Shown: positions 1 to 9,842 of the stretch, in pieces | Numbering within the stretch: position 1 is the first letter of the stretch | Layout of the letters: every line of letters starts with the position of its first letter | Source of the DNA: Candidatus Zhuqueibacterota bacterium | Lineage (GTDB): Bacteria; Zhuqueibacterota; Zhuqueibacteria; Residuimicrobiales; Krinioviventaceae | NCBI GenBank assembly: GCA_016928775.1 | Contig: JAFGKD010000033.1 | Span: forward strand, 62,001 to 126,000 | Length of the DNA: 64,000 bases | Reading direction: 5' to 3' | Notes under the pieces: model-generated | The model's database searches: none | What the model was told of the DNA's origin: nothing | The model's input: only the letters and a program-made list of their open reading frames with translations | Translations under genes and position numbers: made by a program

Positions 1-411
1 CACATCGGCAAGCGAGAGCGCATCTTCGTTAAATGTTGCAACGAGTGTCTTTTTATCGAGTACACAGCGACGTATCATGGGCTCCACTTCGGGATCTTCG
101 GCCTTGACCGGAGATTCCCCCCGGTTCAGGAGTTTGATCTTCCAAAAGCTCCGTACGCTCGGACGTTGAATCCCGATGACAAATTTACTGCTTTCTCCGG
201 TTTTTTCGCCAACCGTATCCGCCACAATCGCAGCCATAACTGCTCCCACAAAGCCAACACCCACGACAATAACGATCTCCTTACCCTCGGCTCTGGCCTT
301 GTCAGTCAACCGCTTCAGCCGCTCAAGCTCGGGAGCATATTCGGCTTTTTCCGGAATAGCAAACACTTCTCCATTTGGACTTTTTGATTCGAGTTTTTTC
401 GTTTTTTCCAC
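1..411 (-). CDS. Nucleotide-sugar dehydrogenase, N-terminal part (runs off the window)
   Basis: Only the first 137 codons are visible. They hold a basic and acidic leader, then a Rossmann dinucleotide loop (VVGVGFVGAVMAAIVAD, about residues 50-66), then the segment LLNRGESPVKAEDPE. That last segment resembles the INxGxSPIxxxDPEL stretch of the UDP-glucose/GDP-mannose/UDP-ManNAc dehydrogenase family. These enzymes oxidise a sugar nucleotide twice, using NAD, to a uronic acid for surface polysaccharides. This fits the glycan genes further along. I chose the GTG at 411-409 because AAAGGTGG sits five bases before it; a GTG at 420 is possible, and an in-frame TGA at 426-424 excludes anything longer. 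Substrate cannot be told because the catalytic Cys domain lies outside the window. Confidence 0.75.
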   Translation of the reverse strand, partial: MEKTKKLESKSPNGEVFAIPEKAEYAPELERLKRLTDKARAEGKEIVIVVGVGFVGAVMAAIVADTVGEKTGESSKFVIGIQRPSVRSFWKIKLLNRGESPVKAEDPEVEPMIRRCVLDKKTLVATFNEDALSLADV

Positions 412-416
412 AATAG

Positions 417-424
417 CCACCTTT
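417..424 (-). promoter_or_regulatory. Ribosome binding site choosing the GTG start at 411
   Basis: Reads AAAGGTGG on the minus strand, five bases before GTG 411-409. It supports that start over the GTG at 420, which lies inside this site. Confidence 0.45.
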
Positions 425-570
425 CATTCAATAGAGTCGAATTGCGTTGATTTGAGACGAAAAAGAGAGTACAATTACAAAAATTTTCCGGGAAAATCAA
501 GGAGAAAACAGTCTGTGTAGCAAGACCTCATATGGTTTGCATTTAGAGCACATATTATTTAACTTGGAGT

Positions 571-2001
571 ATGCACGATACAAAGATAAAGAAACACCAG
601 AAAGTCGAGCTCACGATCGTTTCGCTGGCCTTTGGCGGGCAAGGCGTCGCGCGTATCAATGATTATGTTGTTTTTGTCAGGGATGCGCTCCCCGGACAAA
701 GGGTGCAAGCGCTCATCACTCGCACAAAAAAAAGCTATGCCGAAGCTCGCGTTATTCAGGTACTCAGTGAATCTCCGTTTGCTGTTCAGCCACGATGTTC
801 TCATTTTAAAAATTGCGGCGGATGTCTTTTGCAGCATTTGCGCTATGATGAACAAATCAAGGCCAAAAGCGCTCAGGTGGCGGATATACTCCGGCGAATT
901 GGTGGCCTCGATAAATTTGAGCTCTTTCCAACACGACCGGCAGAAAACATCTTTTACTATCGCAATAAAATGGAATTTTCCTTTTCGCGCCATCGATGGC
1001 TCACGCAGGAAGAAATTGATTCCGGACGCAAGATCGAACCACAAACACATGTCCTTGGCCTGCATGCAAGGGGGTTTTATGACAAGGTGGTTGATATCAA
1101 AGAGTGCCATCTGGTGAATCCCGTCGCAGCAGAGATTTGTGCTGCTGTGAGAACGTTCGCTCAGCAGAGCAATGAGCCCGTTTACAGCACCTCGGATCAC
1201 GCCGGCTTTTGGCGATTTCTTGTTGTCAGGCCGAGCATCGGAACATCGGATCTGATGGTCAATATAGTGACCTCCAGGTTTGATCCCCACATTGCAGAAC
1301 AGCTCAAAACAAAATTAATGAGTGAATTCCCTGCACTTACCAGTCTGATAAACGGCATCAGTACAAGCAAAGCCAATGTAGCTTTTAGTGAGCACGAATA
1401 CCTGCTTGCCGGAAAGCCGACAATCACGGAAAAGCTCGGCCCCTACTCATTTGTGATTTCAGCGAATTCTTTTTTTCAAACGAATACGCACCAGGCTAAC
1501 CGCCTGTATGACATTGCTTTAGAGTGCGCGGAATTCCACGGCAACGAACTGGTTTACGATTTATATTGCGGCGCTGGCACAATTTCCATCTTTATGAGTC
1601 CACATGTGAAACGTGTTATCGGATTCGAATCGGTAGAAGCGGCTGTCTCGAATGCGCGTGAGAATTGTCAGCTCAACTCGATTACAAATTGTCATTTTGT
1701 GCTCGGTGATTTAAAAGATGTATTAAATCGTACGTCCGCAGTTGTTTCGGAATATGGTCAGCCGGACGTTGTTGTTGTTGATCCTCCTCGCGGAGGCATG
1801 CATCCGAGAACCGTAAAAGATGTGCTCGCTCTCAAACCGAAAAGAATTGTCCATGTATCCTGCAATCCGGCAACCCTGGCGCGAGAACTGGCGGCTTTTT
1901 GTGAAACTGACTATCGCTTGACAAAAGTTCAACCCGTCGACATGTTCCCGCATACAGCGCACATAGAAGTGGTGGCCCAGCTCGTTCGGCAAAATTCGTG
2001 A
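571..2001 (+). CDS. rlmD: 23S rRNA (uracil-C5)-methyltransferase, RlmD/RumA type
   Basis: A 476-residue TRAM-domain RNA methyltransferase that transfers a methyl group from SAM to C5 of a uracil in 23S rRNA. The TRAM/OB fold fills about residues 8-65. A [4Fe-4S] cysteine set follows (C-x5-C-x2-C at about 75-84, with a later Cys in KECHLVN). The SAM loop DLYCGAGTISIF is near 331. The catalytic nucleophile motif VSCNPATLARE has its Cys at 431, and HIEVV near the end carries the general base. Length fits the family. The RlmD versus RlmCD versus TrmA target is inferred from domain order only. It stands alone and converges on the amidohydrolase, whose stop is 12 bases away. Confidence 0.88.
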   Translation: MHDTKIKKHQKVELTIVSLAFGGQGVARINDYVVFVRDALPGQRVQALITRTKKSYAEARVIQVLSESPFAVQPRCSHFKNCGGCLLQHLRYDEQIKAKSAQVADILRRIGGLDKFELFPTRPAENIFYYRNKMEFSFSRHRWLTQEEIDSGRKIEPQTHVLGLHARGFYDKVVDIKECHLVNPVAAEICAAVRTFAQQSNEPVYSTSDHAGFWRFLVVRPSIGTSDLMVNIVTSRFDPHIAEQLKTKLMSEFPALTSLINGISTSKANVAFSEHEYLLAGKPTITEKLGPYSFVISANSFFQTNTHQANRLYDIALECAEFHGNELVYDLYCGAGTISIFMSPHVKRVIGFESVEAAVSNARENCQLNSITNCHFVLGDLKDVLNRTSAVVSEYGQPDVVVVDPPRGGMHPRTVKDVLALKPKRIVHVSCNPATLARELAAFCETDYRLTKVQPVDMFPHTAHIEVVAQLVRQNS

Positions 2002-2013
2002 GGCAAAAATGAC

Positions 2014-3696
2014 TCATATACCCGGTCTTGTATAAATGATATTCCCGTTAAAAATTGTCATGTCCACTTTGGTCGACAATATATCTTTTGGCTGGCAGGT
2101 GAGTACATCGTTAGAAAGAATGATGATATCAGCCAATTTGCCGGGGGTAATGGAGCCTTTCCGCTTTTCCTGATGTTCTGCATACGCGGAAGCCATTGTG
2201 TAGCAATAAATTGCCTCTTCAATAGTCAAGCATTGATCGGCGAACCAGCCATTCGCAGGCTCACCACTTTCTATATTTTTGCGCGTCACAGCAGAATAGA
2301 GCCCCCGCATGGGATCAAGCGGCTCCACCGGCCAATCTGTCCCAAAGGCGATCACGCCCCCGGCTAAAAGAATTTTTCGCCAGGCATACGCACCCTTGCA
2401 GCGCTCGTGGCCGATTCGTTGTTCTGCCCACCTCAGGTCACTCGTGCAATGTGTGGGTTGCATGGATGCCACAACACCCAGTTGCGCTAATTTTGGAATG
2501 TCCTCCAGACGCAACACCTGCGTATGTTCGATTCGATGTCGTAGATCTTTCCTGTTGTTTTGATCACGCGCTTTTTCATAGGCAGTTAGGGCCATCCAAT
2601 TCGCTTTGTCGCCGATACAATGGAGACCTATTTGCATGTTGAGACTATCAGCGGCAAACGCAAGTTTTTCCAATTCCTCTTGTGTATACTGGGGCAATCC
2701 AACTGTGGCAGGATTATCCGCATAGGGCGTGAAAAAATAGGCTGTGCGTGACCCTAATGTCCCATCAACAAAACCTTTCACCAGACCCAGGCGCAGCATG
2801 TCCGGTTCGGTGTAAGCGCTGTAATATTCATATGTTTGGCGAAGTTTCTCGGGCGTCTGCGCCACATCAAAATCGAGCCATTCTGAAACTCGAACGGTTA
2901 ATTGGCCGGAAAGAAAGCGCTTTTGATAGAGCTCGATGGTCTCGATCCCGGAATTATCCTGGATCGATGTGACTCCCAATCGGGCAGCATCCTTCAACGC
3001 TTTGTCAAGTGCCCGCTCTTTCTGTTCGGTTGAATTCGCCGGGATGATTTCTGCGACCATTTGCATTGCCGTTTCTTTGAGAATTCCTGTTGCGCCAAAA
3101 GTAAGTGCGTCTCTTACAATTTCGCCACCCTCCGGATTGGGCGTTTCACTGGATATTCCCGCCAGGCGGAGCGCATAGCTATTGGCCCAGCCGACATGGC
3201 CATCAATTCGGCGTAAAAAAACCGGATGATCGGGGATCACAACATCCAACATCTCTTTCACAGGCCATTGTCCGTTGTTGAACAGCGTATGGTCCCAGCC
3301 CCTGCCGGTAATCCAGGCGCCGACCGGTGTGCACTCCGCAACTACACGCAATTTTTTCTGAATGTCCTCTGACCTTCGACAACCCGCCAAATCGAGTTCA
3401 AGAAGCGATTGTCCACCGCTGATAAAGTGTAAATGAGCGTCATTGAAACCCGGTGTAACCAGTCTTGATTTCGCATCAATCACTGTTGTTGCGGGAGTTA
3501 CAAGCTTTTCTATATCAGCCGTCTTTCCTACAGCCGCAATGATATTGCCCTGAATTGCCAATGCTTCAGCATATGGCTCATTTGGGTCCACTGTGAATAT
3601 TTTTCCGTTAAGAATGACCATGTCCGTACCAAAAAGAAGAGTACATAAAGCAATGATAACTATTATTAAAAATAATGTCTTATACAATCGTTCCAT
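2014..3696 (-). CDS. Exported amidohydrolase, YtcJ/NfdA-like
   Basis: A 560-residue member of the amidohydrolase 3 group (YtcJ, N-substituted formamide deformylase). The N-terminus is a hydrophobic signal or anchor (KTLFLIIVIIALCTLLFG), so the enzyme probably works outside the cytoplasm. Metal-ligand motifs are in the usual order: FNDAHLHF (near residue 90), LHCIGDKA, HRIEHTQ and GTDWPVEPLDP, ending with the C-terminal composite beta-domain (GSITPGKLADIIIL). The family cleaves amide or formamide bonds with one or two metal ions, but its substrates vary widely and cannot be predicted here. It is monocistronic, converges with rlmD, and is divergent from the surface-protein pair across the longest gap in the window. 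Confidence 0.8.
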   Translation of the reverse strand: MERLYKTLFLIIVIIALCTLLFGTDMVILNGKIFTVDPNEPYAEALAIQGNIIAAVGKTADIEKLVTPATTVIDAKSRLVTPGFNDAHLHFISGGQSLLELDLAGCRRSEDIQKKLRVVAECTPVGAWITGRGWDHTLFNNGQWPVKEMLDVVIPDHPVFLRRIDGHVGWANSYALRLAGISSETPNPEGGEIVRDALTFGATGILKETAMQMVAEIIPANSTEQKERALDKALKDAARLGVTSIQDNSGIETIELYQKRFLSGQLTVRVSEWLDFDVAQTPEKLRQTYEYYSAYTEPDMLRLGLVKGFVDGTLGSRTAYFFTPYADNPATVGLPQYTQEELEKLAFAADSLNMQIGLHCIGDKANWMALTAYEKARDQNNRKDLRHRIEHTQVLRLEDIPKLAQLGVVASMQPTHCTSDLRWAEQRIGHERCKGAYAWRKILLAGGVIAFGTDWPVEPLDPMRGLYSAVTRKNIESGEPANGWFADQCLTIEEAIYCYTMASAYAEHQEKRKGSITPGKLADIIILSNDVLTCQPKDILSTKVDMTIFNGNIIYTRPGI

Positions 3697-4065
3697 CTCC
3701 TCGCCTGTTTGTATACTCTGTGTAACAATCGAATGTTGTTACGTTCCGAAACATCTGCTTTTTCACGATACAACCATTTGTTTCGCATAATTCTGACCAT
3801 TTCTTCCCGAGGTATTTAATCTTTGTAACGCTCACCATATCGCAAGTTAGAATTGTGAATAAGATGTGGATAAATATGTTTGATAAATGCGATATCTTTT
3901 TTGTCAGGACCAAAGATAACTTTTCTAAAAAGAATAGATATAAACGCATAATAAACAGATTGATATCTTGTAGATAGAGTACATATATTTATTGATCTGG
4001 CACAGAGCTTGCCTGAAACGGGGTATTCATCGCACACGAGATAAAAAATAGTGATCAATGCATCC
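3697..4065. other. AT-rich divergent intergenic region without a supported gene
   Basis: This 369-base stretch separates the divergent amidohydrolase and DUF11 genes. Short open frames on the minus strand cover it, but they have lysine- and isoleucine-rich, low-complexity translations with no family resemblance and no good ribosome site. I read it as promoter DNA for both neighbours. No hairpin followed by a T-run, tRNA shape or riboswitch-like pairing stood out by eye. Confidence 0.5.
3960..3988 (+). promoter_or_regulatory. Possible sigma-70-like promoter for the DUF11/PorV pair
   Basis: TTGATA (3960-3965), a 17-base spacer, then ATATAT (3983-3988), about 60-80 bases before the candidate starts. 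Both hexamers are only partial matches and the DNA is AT-rich, so chance is a real alternative. Confidence 0.25.
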
Positions 4066-6909
4066 ATGAAACAATATACAAACCAGACATACTACTTTCA
4101 AATAATAATTCTCATCCTGTTTTTTGCGGTGTCATCTAAAAGTCAAACTCGGACGGAGAACAACGTCAATAACAGGGATGATGTACCCGCCAGGAGTGAA
4201 AAAAACAGCGCTGTATCAGCAGCTGATATCGACATCGGAGTGTCCCTTGAGGCAATAGTCGATTCAGTCTATACCTATCGAGACGACGTTCGCAAATATA
4301 TACGACCCGGCGAGATAATAACGGTTGATCTGCTCGTCCGCAATTTTTCAGCGGATACGGCGCAAAATGTTCATCTGCTGCATTATGTGCCCGCTGAGCT
4401 GCGTTTTCTATCGAGCTCTCGCCAACCTGAACAGGTCGTGAATGATTCTCTCATGTGGACTTTTAACGCTATCGCCCCCTTTGATTCGATCACCCTAAAA
4501 ATAGATGCACAATGTTTACAGAATATCCGTGACAGTAGAACAATTTATCCCAGCCTGAGGGCTGATGTGGAAAATGATCTTGACTGGTCGAACAATCTTG
4601 CCCTGGAAACATTGATTATTCTCCCAAGCACCAAAACCTGGACAGATGTCGGCATTACGATAACTTCTCTCACGGACACATCCATCATCGAGAACGGCCA
4701 GCAGATGAATGCCGTTTTCCCGGGAGATGTGTTCCAATACAGTATTGCGTTGCACAATCTTTCTGCGAACAGCGCCGATTCTCTCGTTGTTTCTCTCATT
4801 CTACCACCGGATGTTGATTTTATGTCGAGTTCCCTTTTGCCAGCGAATCATACGGAAAATTTCCTCACATGGATCTTGGCAGAGCTGCCAGGAAATGAGG
4901 CGGCTTCCTGGGTTGTTGATGTGCGCGTTGATCAAGATATTCCTCCTGACCTGGATGAGCTGATCTGCTTTGCTTCGTTCACCTGTTTGAATGATAGCGT
5001 CAGTACGAATGATAGCTACACTGACATCGTCAAAGTCATTCGGCTCACAGAGGAATCGCTCGATGTTGACGTGGAAATTTCTGCTGAAACCGATACGAGC
5101 GTACAACGGGCAGGAACGATCTATCCAGCAGCCTTCCAAAATGAGGAATTTCACTATATTATCCGGGTGAATAATTCGGGTTCATCAGCAATAAATAACC
5201 TGCACGTTGTGCAGTCCATGCCCGACGCTGTTGTTTCGACAACACAATTCCCTCGAGCCAATACAGTTCAAAACCAGTTGCTATCCTGGACGCTTCCTTA
5301 CCTTGATTCCGGGCAAGCAACAACTCTCATTGTGGTGGCTAACGGCACGGTTAACGCTGAAGGTCTGCTATCGTCTTTTGTGCACATATATGCAGCTGAA
5401 AATCCAGCGAACGAGATCCAATCGGATTCGGTGGCAGTATGGTTTCTCGTAAAAACAATGCCCACACCGAAAAATTGTGATATCAGCCTGGATTATCATG
5501 TGTTAGCTGATTCGACCATTCAGATAAATGGAGCGTCCTATCCAGCGACGCGATATGACGAGACTTTTCGCTACGCTCTTAATGTATCTAACGCTGGTCC
5601 AGCGACTGCATACGATATTCAGCTTGTCAATACTTTATCAGAGAGTATACAGGCGAGTTATTTTAGCCATATTCCTCAAGACACAACAGGTGCACTTTAT
5701 TTCTGGCACATCGATTCTCTGCGCGCAGGGGAGTCATGGACACTGAATTATTTCGCGAAAGTCAAGGAAACCAACCTGGCGTTCCCTTTTTTAGTTACCG
5801 CAACTGCTGAGGTGAACGCTGAAAATGATACAATCCTGCAAAATAATAGCAAGGATGTTATTCTCTACATCCTTGGCGATCCCGTCCCTCTCCCGGATTT
5901 GGCCGTTCGTCAAACCGCTGATGTGGACTCTTTCGAAACAACCGAGTCGGAATTGTTGCCGATCGTTGTACAAGATACGGTCTATTCGATTTCTGTCACC
6001 GTATCGAATTGGTCGTTTGCGGACGCGGAGAACGTGTTTCTCTCCTATGTTGTTGATGATTCACTTACGATCATCGGGACGAGACCATCGCCGGATATTT
6101 ACACCCCCGACTCTGTCGTTTGGCGGCTCGGTACGGTTAAATCCAATTATTCGCTAAAGTTTGGCGTCGATGTGCAGATGCCGCAAATTATGCCCGTTTC
6201 ACGAAATCTGCTCTACAATACCGCATCCGTGACCAGTGAGAATGAAGATGTATCAAAATTAACGAATAACCGATCCGTTTTAACGCTGGTCAATTATGGC
6301 GAAGCGGCTGAACCGTTCGAGCCGCTCATTGAGCTGACACCGGACAATCCGACCGTATCCGACAGCATCCGGATTCGAGTCTCTTTTCCGGTGGCCATTA
6401 AAAATTGGGACCTGTGGATTTATTTGCCAAACGGCGAGATCATCACGGATTTTGCCGATAGCTACATCCAAACCAAACAAATAGAACCCGGGGCATGGTA
6501 CGATATTGATGTTCCCTATCTACATCGTACCTTGTTAAGCAGTGAGTCATCTGATGATCTTCTTTTTGAGGTGCGGGCTACCGGCAGATTCGGCGTTATT
6601 GGCAGCTCACAACAGCGTATCCTGGTGAACCTTGACTTTGAGCTGTCGCCTCCAAATGTGGTTTCGCCTGGCACGACAGCTATTCCAATTGATTTTGCCG
6701 TCGCTGCCGGGCGGGTTGAAATGAAATTGTATGATGTCGCTGGTCGGCACATCACGGACCTGGCGAATAGTGACTATGCGGCGGGACGTCATACCCTGGT
6801 GTGGGATGGAAAAACAGAGAACGGGCAGCTCGTCGGCAGCGGCGTTTATCTGATTACCTTGCACACTGAACAGGCCAACACCTGGCGTAAAATGATTATC
6901 GTGAGATAA
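4066..6909 (+). CDS. Large secreted surface protein: five DUF11-like repeats plus FlgD/T9SS-type C-terminal domain
   Basis: A 947-residue exported protein starting with a signal peptide (QIIILILFFAVSSKSQT). Five successive DUF11-like beta-sandwich repeats follow, each about 138 residues. Each begins D(I/V)(G/S)(I/V), then has a proline before the core (FPGDVFQYSIALHNLS in copy 2) and a closing W-x-(L/I/F) strand (SWTLPYLDSGQATTL in copy 3). The last 85 residues (EMKLYDVAGRHITDL, HTLVWDGKTENGQ, GVYLITL) match the FlgD Ig-like or type A T9SS sorting domain of FCB bacteria. A role in surface display or adhesion is inferred. The ATG at 4066 gives the cleanest signal peptide; a GTG at 4051 is possible. 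The downstream PorV/OmpA gene starts 3 bases after the stop. Confidence 0.75.
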   Translation: MKQYTNQTYYFQIIILILFFAVSSKSQTRTENNVNNRDDVPARSEKNSAVSAADIDIGVSLEAIVDSVYTYRDDVRKYIRPGEIITVDLLVRNFSADTAQNVHLLHYVPAELRFLSSSRQPEQVVNDSLMWTFNAIAPFDSITLKIDAQCLQNIRDSRTIYPSLRADVENDLDWSNNLALETLIILPSTKTWTDVGITITSLTDTSIIENGQQMNAVFPGDVFQYSIALHNLSANSADSLVVSLILPPDVDFMSSSLLPANHTENFLTWILAELPGNEAASWVVDVRVDQDIPPDLDELICFASFTCLNDSVSTNDSYTDIVKVIRLTEESLDVDVEISAETDTSVQRAGTIYPAAFQNEEFHYIIRVNNSGSSAINNLHVVQSMPDAVVSTTQFPRANTVQNQLLSWTLPYLDSGQATTLIVVANGTVNAEGLLSSFVHIYAAENPANEIQSDSVAVWFLVKTMPTPKNCDISLDYHVLADSTIQINGASYPATRYDETFRYALNVSNAGPATAYDIQLVNTLSESIQASYFSHIPQDTTGALYFWHIDSLRAGESWTLNYFAKVKETNLAFPFLVTATAEVNAENDTILQNNSKDVILYILGDPVPLPDLAVRQTADVDSFETTESELLPIVVQDTVYSISVTVSNWSFADAENVFLSYVVDDSLTIIGTRPSPDIYTPDSVVWRLGTVKSNYSLKFGVDVQMPQIMPVSRNLLYNTASVTSENEDVSKLTNNRSVLTLVNYGEAAEPFEPLIELTPDNPTVSDSIRIRVSFPVAIKNWDLWIYLPNGEIITDFADSYIQTKQIEPGAWYDIDVPYLHRTLLSSESSDDLLFEVRATGRFGVIGSSQQRILVNLDFELSPPNVVSPGTTAIPIDFAVAAGRVEMKLYDVAGRHITDLANSDYAAGRHTLVWDGKTENGQLVGSGVYLITLHTEQANTWRKMIIVR

Positions 6910-6912
6910 TGG

Positions 6913-9837
6913 ATGTTCAAGATTTTACTTATAAATAGATATTGGTTCGTGCTCGGACTTTTGCTTCTGTGTTCGACGATTGACGCTCAGGTTCGCTCGG
7001 GAGCGGCGTTTCTCAAGATGCTTCCCGGCGCTCGGCTGCAATCCATGGCCGGAGCCCATACAGCCATTTTGGATGATCCGCATGCGATCTTTGCCAATCC
7101 GGGTACAGCCGGATTTTTACGTGAGTGGCAGTGGGCGGCCAGCTATACGAAATGGATCGCCGATATTTCTAATACGTCCTTTATTTATGGCAAAGCGATT
7201 TCAACACCATGGAGCCGTCAAAGTCGCTTTGCTCTGGGAGTACAGTATCAGGGTGTGCCGGAATTTAATAATAATCCTGCCGTTTTACCGCCCGCCTCTG
7301 CAAGTGATTTTGTCGCCTCACTGAGCCTGGGCCAGCCTTTGACATTTTTCTCTGATTTTATTTCGATAGGGGCCAATCTGAAATACTTGAGCAGTAGCCT
7401 GGCGCACTATTCAGCAAGAGGTTTTGTGTACGACTTTGGTTTGACAGCGCGAACCACATCTTTTCGATTGGGAAAGTTAGCTGGTGCATTGGCATTCGGC
7501 GCTGCTCTGAATCAAAACGGCAAAGATCTGGTTTTTGAACAAACGGGTACACCGCTGCCGAAAACCAGCCGTGCGGGTCTGGCGTTTTATCTTGGCTCGC
7601 ATAAAGGTTTGAATATGGTTTTATCCGCCGATTATATCAACGTCAAAGACGAAAAACCCTACCTGGCTGTCGGCGCGGAAGTGATGGTGAATCGTATCCT
7701 GGCTTTGAATGCGGGTTATGATACGGGGAGCGATTTGTTCAAAAAAGTATCCTTTGGCGCCAGCATTCGCCTTGATCACGTCGGCTTGTCCCTCGGAGAA
7801 GCTTTCCCGGGGCGCCACAATGCCTTTCGCCTGGATTTTGCCACCCTGGACGACGCTGACTTTTTCTCGCGTACCTACCGAGGCTCGGCAGCTCATTTTC
7901 CGACACGCCCGGAATTTTTTCAATTTGTGAGCCCGGCGAATGACGACTCGCTGATGTCCCCGGATGTGGTACTGCGCTGGGAAAAAGCACGCGATCAGGA
8001 TATCTATGACAAGGTGACCTATCATGTGTTGCTGGATAGAGACAGCTCCAATATCGCCTATATCCTGTCGAGTTATGAAACAAATCCCGAACTTTTTATG
8101 GCGCTGCTGCAGAGCAAGCTCGCTTTCAACGGCCAGACAGAACACACTTTTATGCCTGTCGACCAGCTATCGTGTGGTGATTACTATTGGGCGATTGCTG
8201 CAATTGATCAAGATGAGCAGGTTCGTTTTGCTGAAGGACCTGCCGGCACCATCGCGCATTTTGTTCTCCCGCTGCCGGATGTTGAGATCAAAGACATCGA
8301 GGTTGAGTATAATCCGTACATCACCATGGATGACTATCATGGCAGAGTCACCGTAACACTGCATAACAACGGCGAGCAACCGGCACGGAATTTCAAAATT
8401 CGTTTTGTGGACGAAATTGACAGACTGGATTATACATTGGATGCGTTAGCGTCGGCATCAAACGATGCGATTTTGCCCGACCAGCCACCAAGTATCCTCG
8501 AAGCAACCATACCGCACCTTGCGGCTGGCGAATCACAACACGTTGATTTTGAGTGGCACTCTGCTTTGCTTGGAATTCATAAAATAACCGCAATCGCCGA
8601 CCCGGACGATCACATTGTTGATGTCAATCGCGACAATAACCTGGCGACAAAAATCCTGCACACCGTGCCCAAAGGTGTCGTCTCAGCCTTCGATAGTGTG
8701 AATGTTTTACAAACCTCAACCCTGCTCATTGATATTCCCCTTATTACGGAAATAACTTTTGATCCGAACAGCTTCGTGGTAAAAGAGGAATATAGCCAAC
8801 AAAAAGACCTCGAACCCATCCTCAAAGTCATTGCCGAGCGTTTGCAAGAGAATCCTCAGATGCACATTCAACTGCAAGGTTTTGCGGATCCAAATTCGGA
8901 CCAGGCGACGGATTCTCTGGCAAACGCGCGTGCGGCGGCTGTAACAAAGACATTGATCGCTTTTGGTGTCAATGAAGCACAAATTGACATCTTGCCGGGC
9001 AGCATCCTCCCCCTTAAGAGGATGCGCTCAAATGAGCAAGACAGTGAATGGTTGTTAGAAGAACGGCGATACGTTAAAATCACTACAAATCGAGAAAACA
9101 GTCATGTGTTATTACGACCTTTGCGACACAAGGATGTCCAGGTTGAAGAAAGTGACATTCGATTTACTTCTGATATTTCCAGTCCTGCACCACTTTATCA
9201 AGGATCGGTTCACTTTTCAAGTGACTCGGCGAAGGATTTTTGTGAACTTGTCTTTACAGAAGACCATAAAGTTCCGGAAGTGAGCTGGCGGCCAAATTTA
9301 AAAACGCCGCAACAGTGGTTGAATAAAAAAATCCAGTACTATCTCTCACTCACCGATTCTCTTGGTCGTCAGTTCCGCTCGGCGACACAAGAACTCATGT
9401 TAGCGGAAGACGCCAAAGTGAAGCGGCAAATCTTGAGTGTGCCATTGCAGTTTGGCAAAACTGATCCATTAGCTGATTTCTACTGGCAGGAATTGTTCGA
9501 ATATGCCAAAGAAACCATGGTCGATTCATCCATACACTTGCGATTCGAAGGGCATGCGTGCGCTATCGGATCAGCCGAGGTCAATAAAAGGTTATCGCAA
9601 GCGCGCGCACAACGCTTTGACCGGGAGTTCAAGCAGTTCCTGCGTGCCAAAGACGAGTCGTTTTCAGAATCCATTATACAACGTATCGAAGCGCCCGTTG
9701 GCCTGGGCGAAAGTGAACCACTCTCCATGCAGCTTACAAATGGCGCAACTGTAATTGGGGACAATAGCACGTCTCTGGGTCGCAAGCTGAATCGACGAAT
9801 TGAGCTTGTCTTTTATAAAAACGGCATTAAACATTAG
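6913..9837 (+). CDS. PorV/UPF0164-like outer-membrane barrel fused to two OmpA-like domains
   Basis: A 974-residue composite protein. A signal peptide (WFVLGLLLLCSTIDAQ) leads into a PorV/UPF0164-type barrel, about residues 25-330, with the family opening GAAFLKMLPGARLQSMAGA and DDPHAIFANPGTAG. A fibronectin-like segment (about 340-450) and a CARDB-like segment (about 455-580, VTVTLHNNGEQPARNFKI) follow. Two OmpA C-terminal-like domains end it, about 610-720 (HIQLQGFADPNSDQATDSLANARA) and 840-970 (HLRFEGHACAIGSAEVNKRLSQARA); these typically grip peptidoglycan. PorV proteins shuttle cargo in T9SS. The gene is nearly fused to the DUF11 protein (TAATGGATG junction), so a dedicated anchor or partner for it is my inference. 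Confidence 0.75.
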   Translation: MFKILLINRYWFVLGLLLLCSTIDAQVRSGAAFLKMLPGARLQSMAGAHTAILDDPHAIFANPGTAGFLREWQWAASYTKWIADISNTSFIYGKAISTPWSRQSRFALGVQYQGVPEFNNNPAVLPPASASDFVASLSLGQPLTFFSDFISIGANLKYLSSSLAHYSARGFVYDFGLTARTTSFRLGKLAGALAFGAALNQNGKDLVFEQTGTPLPKTSRAGLAFYLGSHKGLNMVLSADYINVKDEKPYLAVGAEVMVNRILALNAGYDTGSDLFKKVSFGASIRLDHVGLSLGEAFPGRHNAFRLDFATLDDADFFSRTYRGSAAHFPTRPEFFQFVSPANDDSLMSPDVVLRWEKARDQDIYDKVTYHVLLDRDSSNIAYILSSYETNPELFMALLQSKLAFNGQTEHTFMPVDQLSCGDYYWAIAAIDQDEQVRFAEGPAGTIAHFVLPLPDVEIKDIEVEYNPYITMDDYHGRVTVTLHNNGEQPARNFKIRFVDEIDRLDYTLDALASASNDAILPDQPPSILEATIPHLAAGESQHVDFEWHSALLGIHKITAIADPDDHIVDVNRDNNLATKILHTVPKGVVSAFDSVNVLQTSTLLIDIPLITEITFDPNSFVVKEEYSQQKDLEPILKVIAERLQENPQMHIQLQGFADPNSDQATDSLANARAAAVTKTLIAFGVNEAQIDILPGSILPLKRMRSNEQDSEWLLEERRYVKITTNRENSHVLLRPLRHKDVQVEESDIRFTSDISSPAPLYQGSVHFSSDSAKDFCELVFTEDHKVPEVSWRPNLKTPQQWLNKKIQYYLSLTDSLGRQFRSATQELMLAEDAKVKRQILSVPLQFGKTDPLADFYWQELFEYAKETMVDSSIHLRFEGHACAIGSAEVNKRLSQARAQRFDREFKQFLRAKDESFSESIIQRIEAPVGLGESEPLSMQLTNGATVIGDNSTSLGRKLNRRIELVFYKNGIKH

Positions 9838-9842
9838 GCGTG

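Noticed and set aside
559..1290. 243-codon open frame on the minus strand
   Set aside because: It lies antisense to rlmD, whose motifs are complete; its translation resembles no family.
3680..4067. Two overlapping minus-strand open frames in the gap before the DUF11 gene
   Set aside because: AT-rich, low-complexity products with no ribosome site or recognisable motif; best read as promoter DNA.
7621..8145. 174-codon minus-strand frame inside the PorV/OmpA gene
   Set aside because: Antisense shadow of a well-supported gene.
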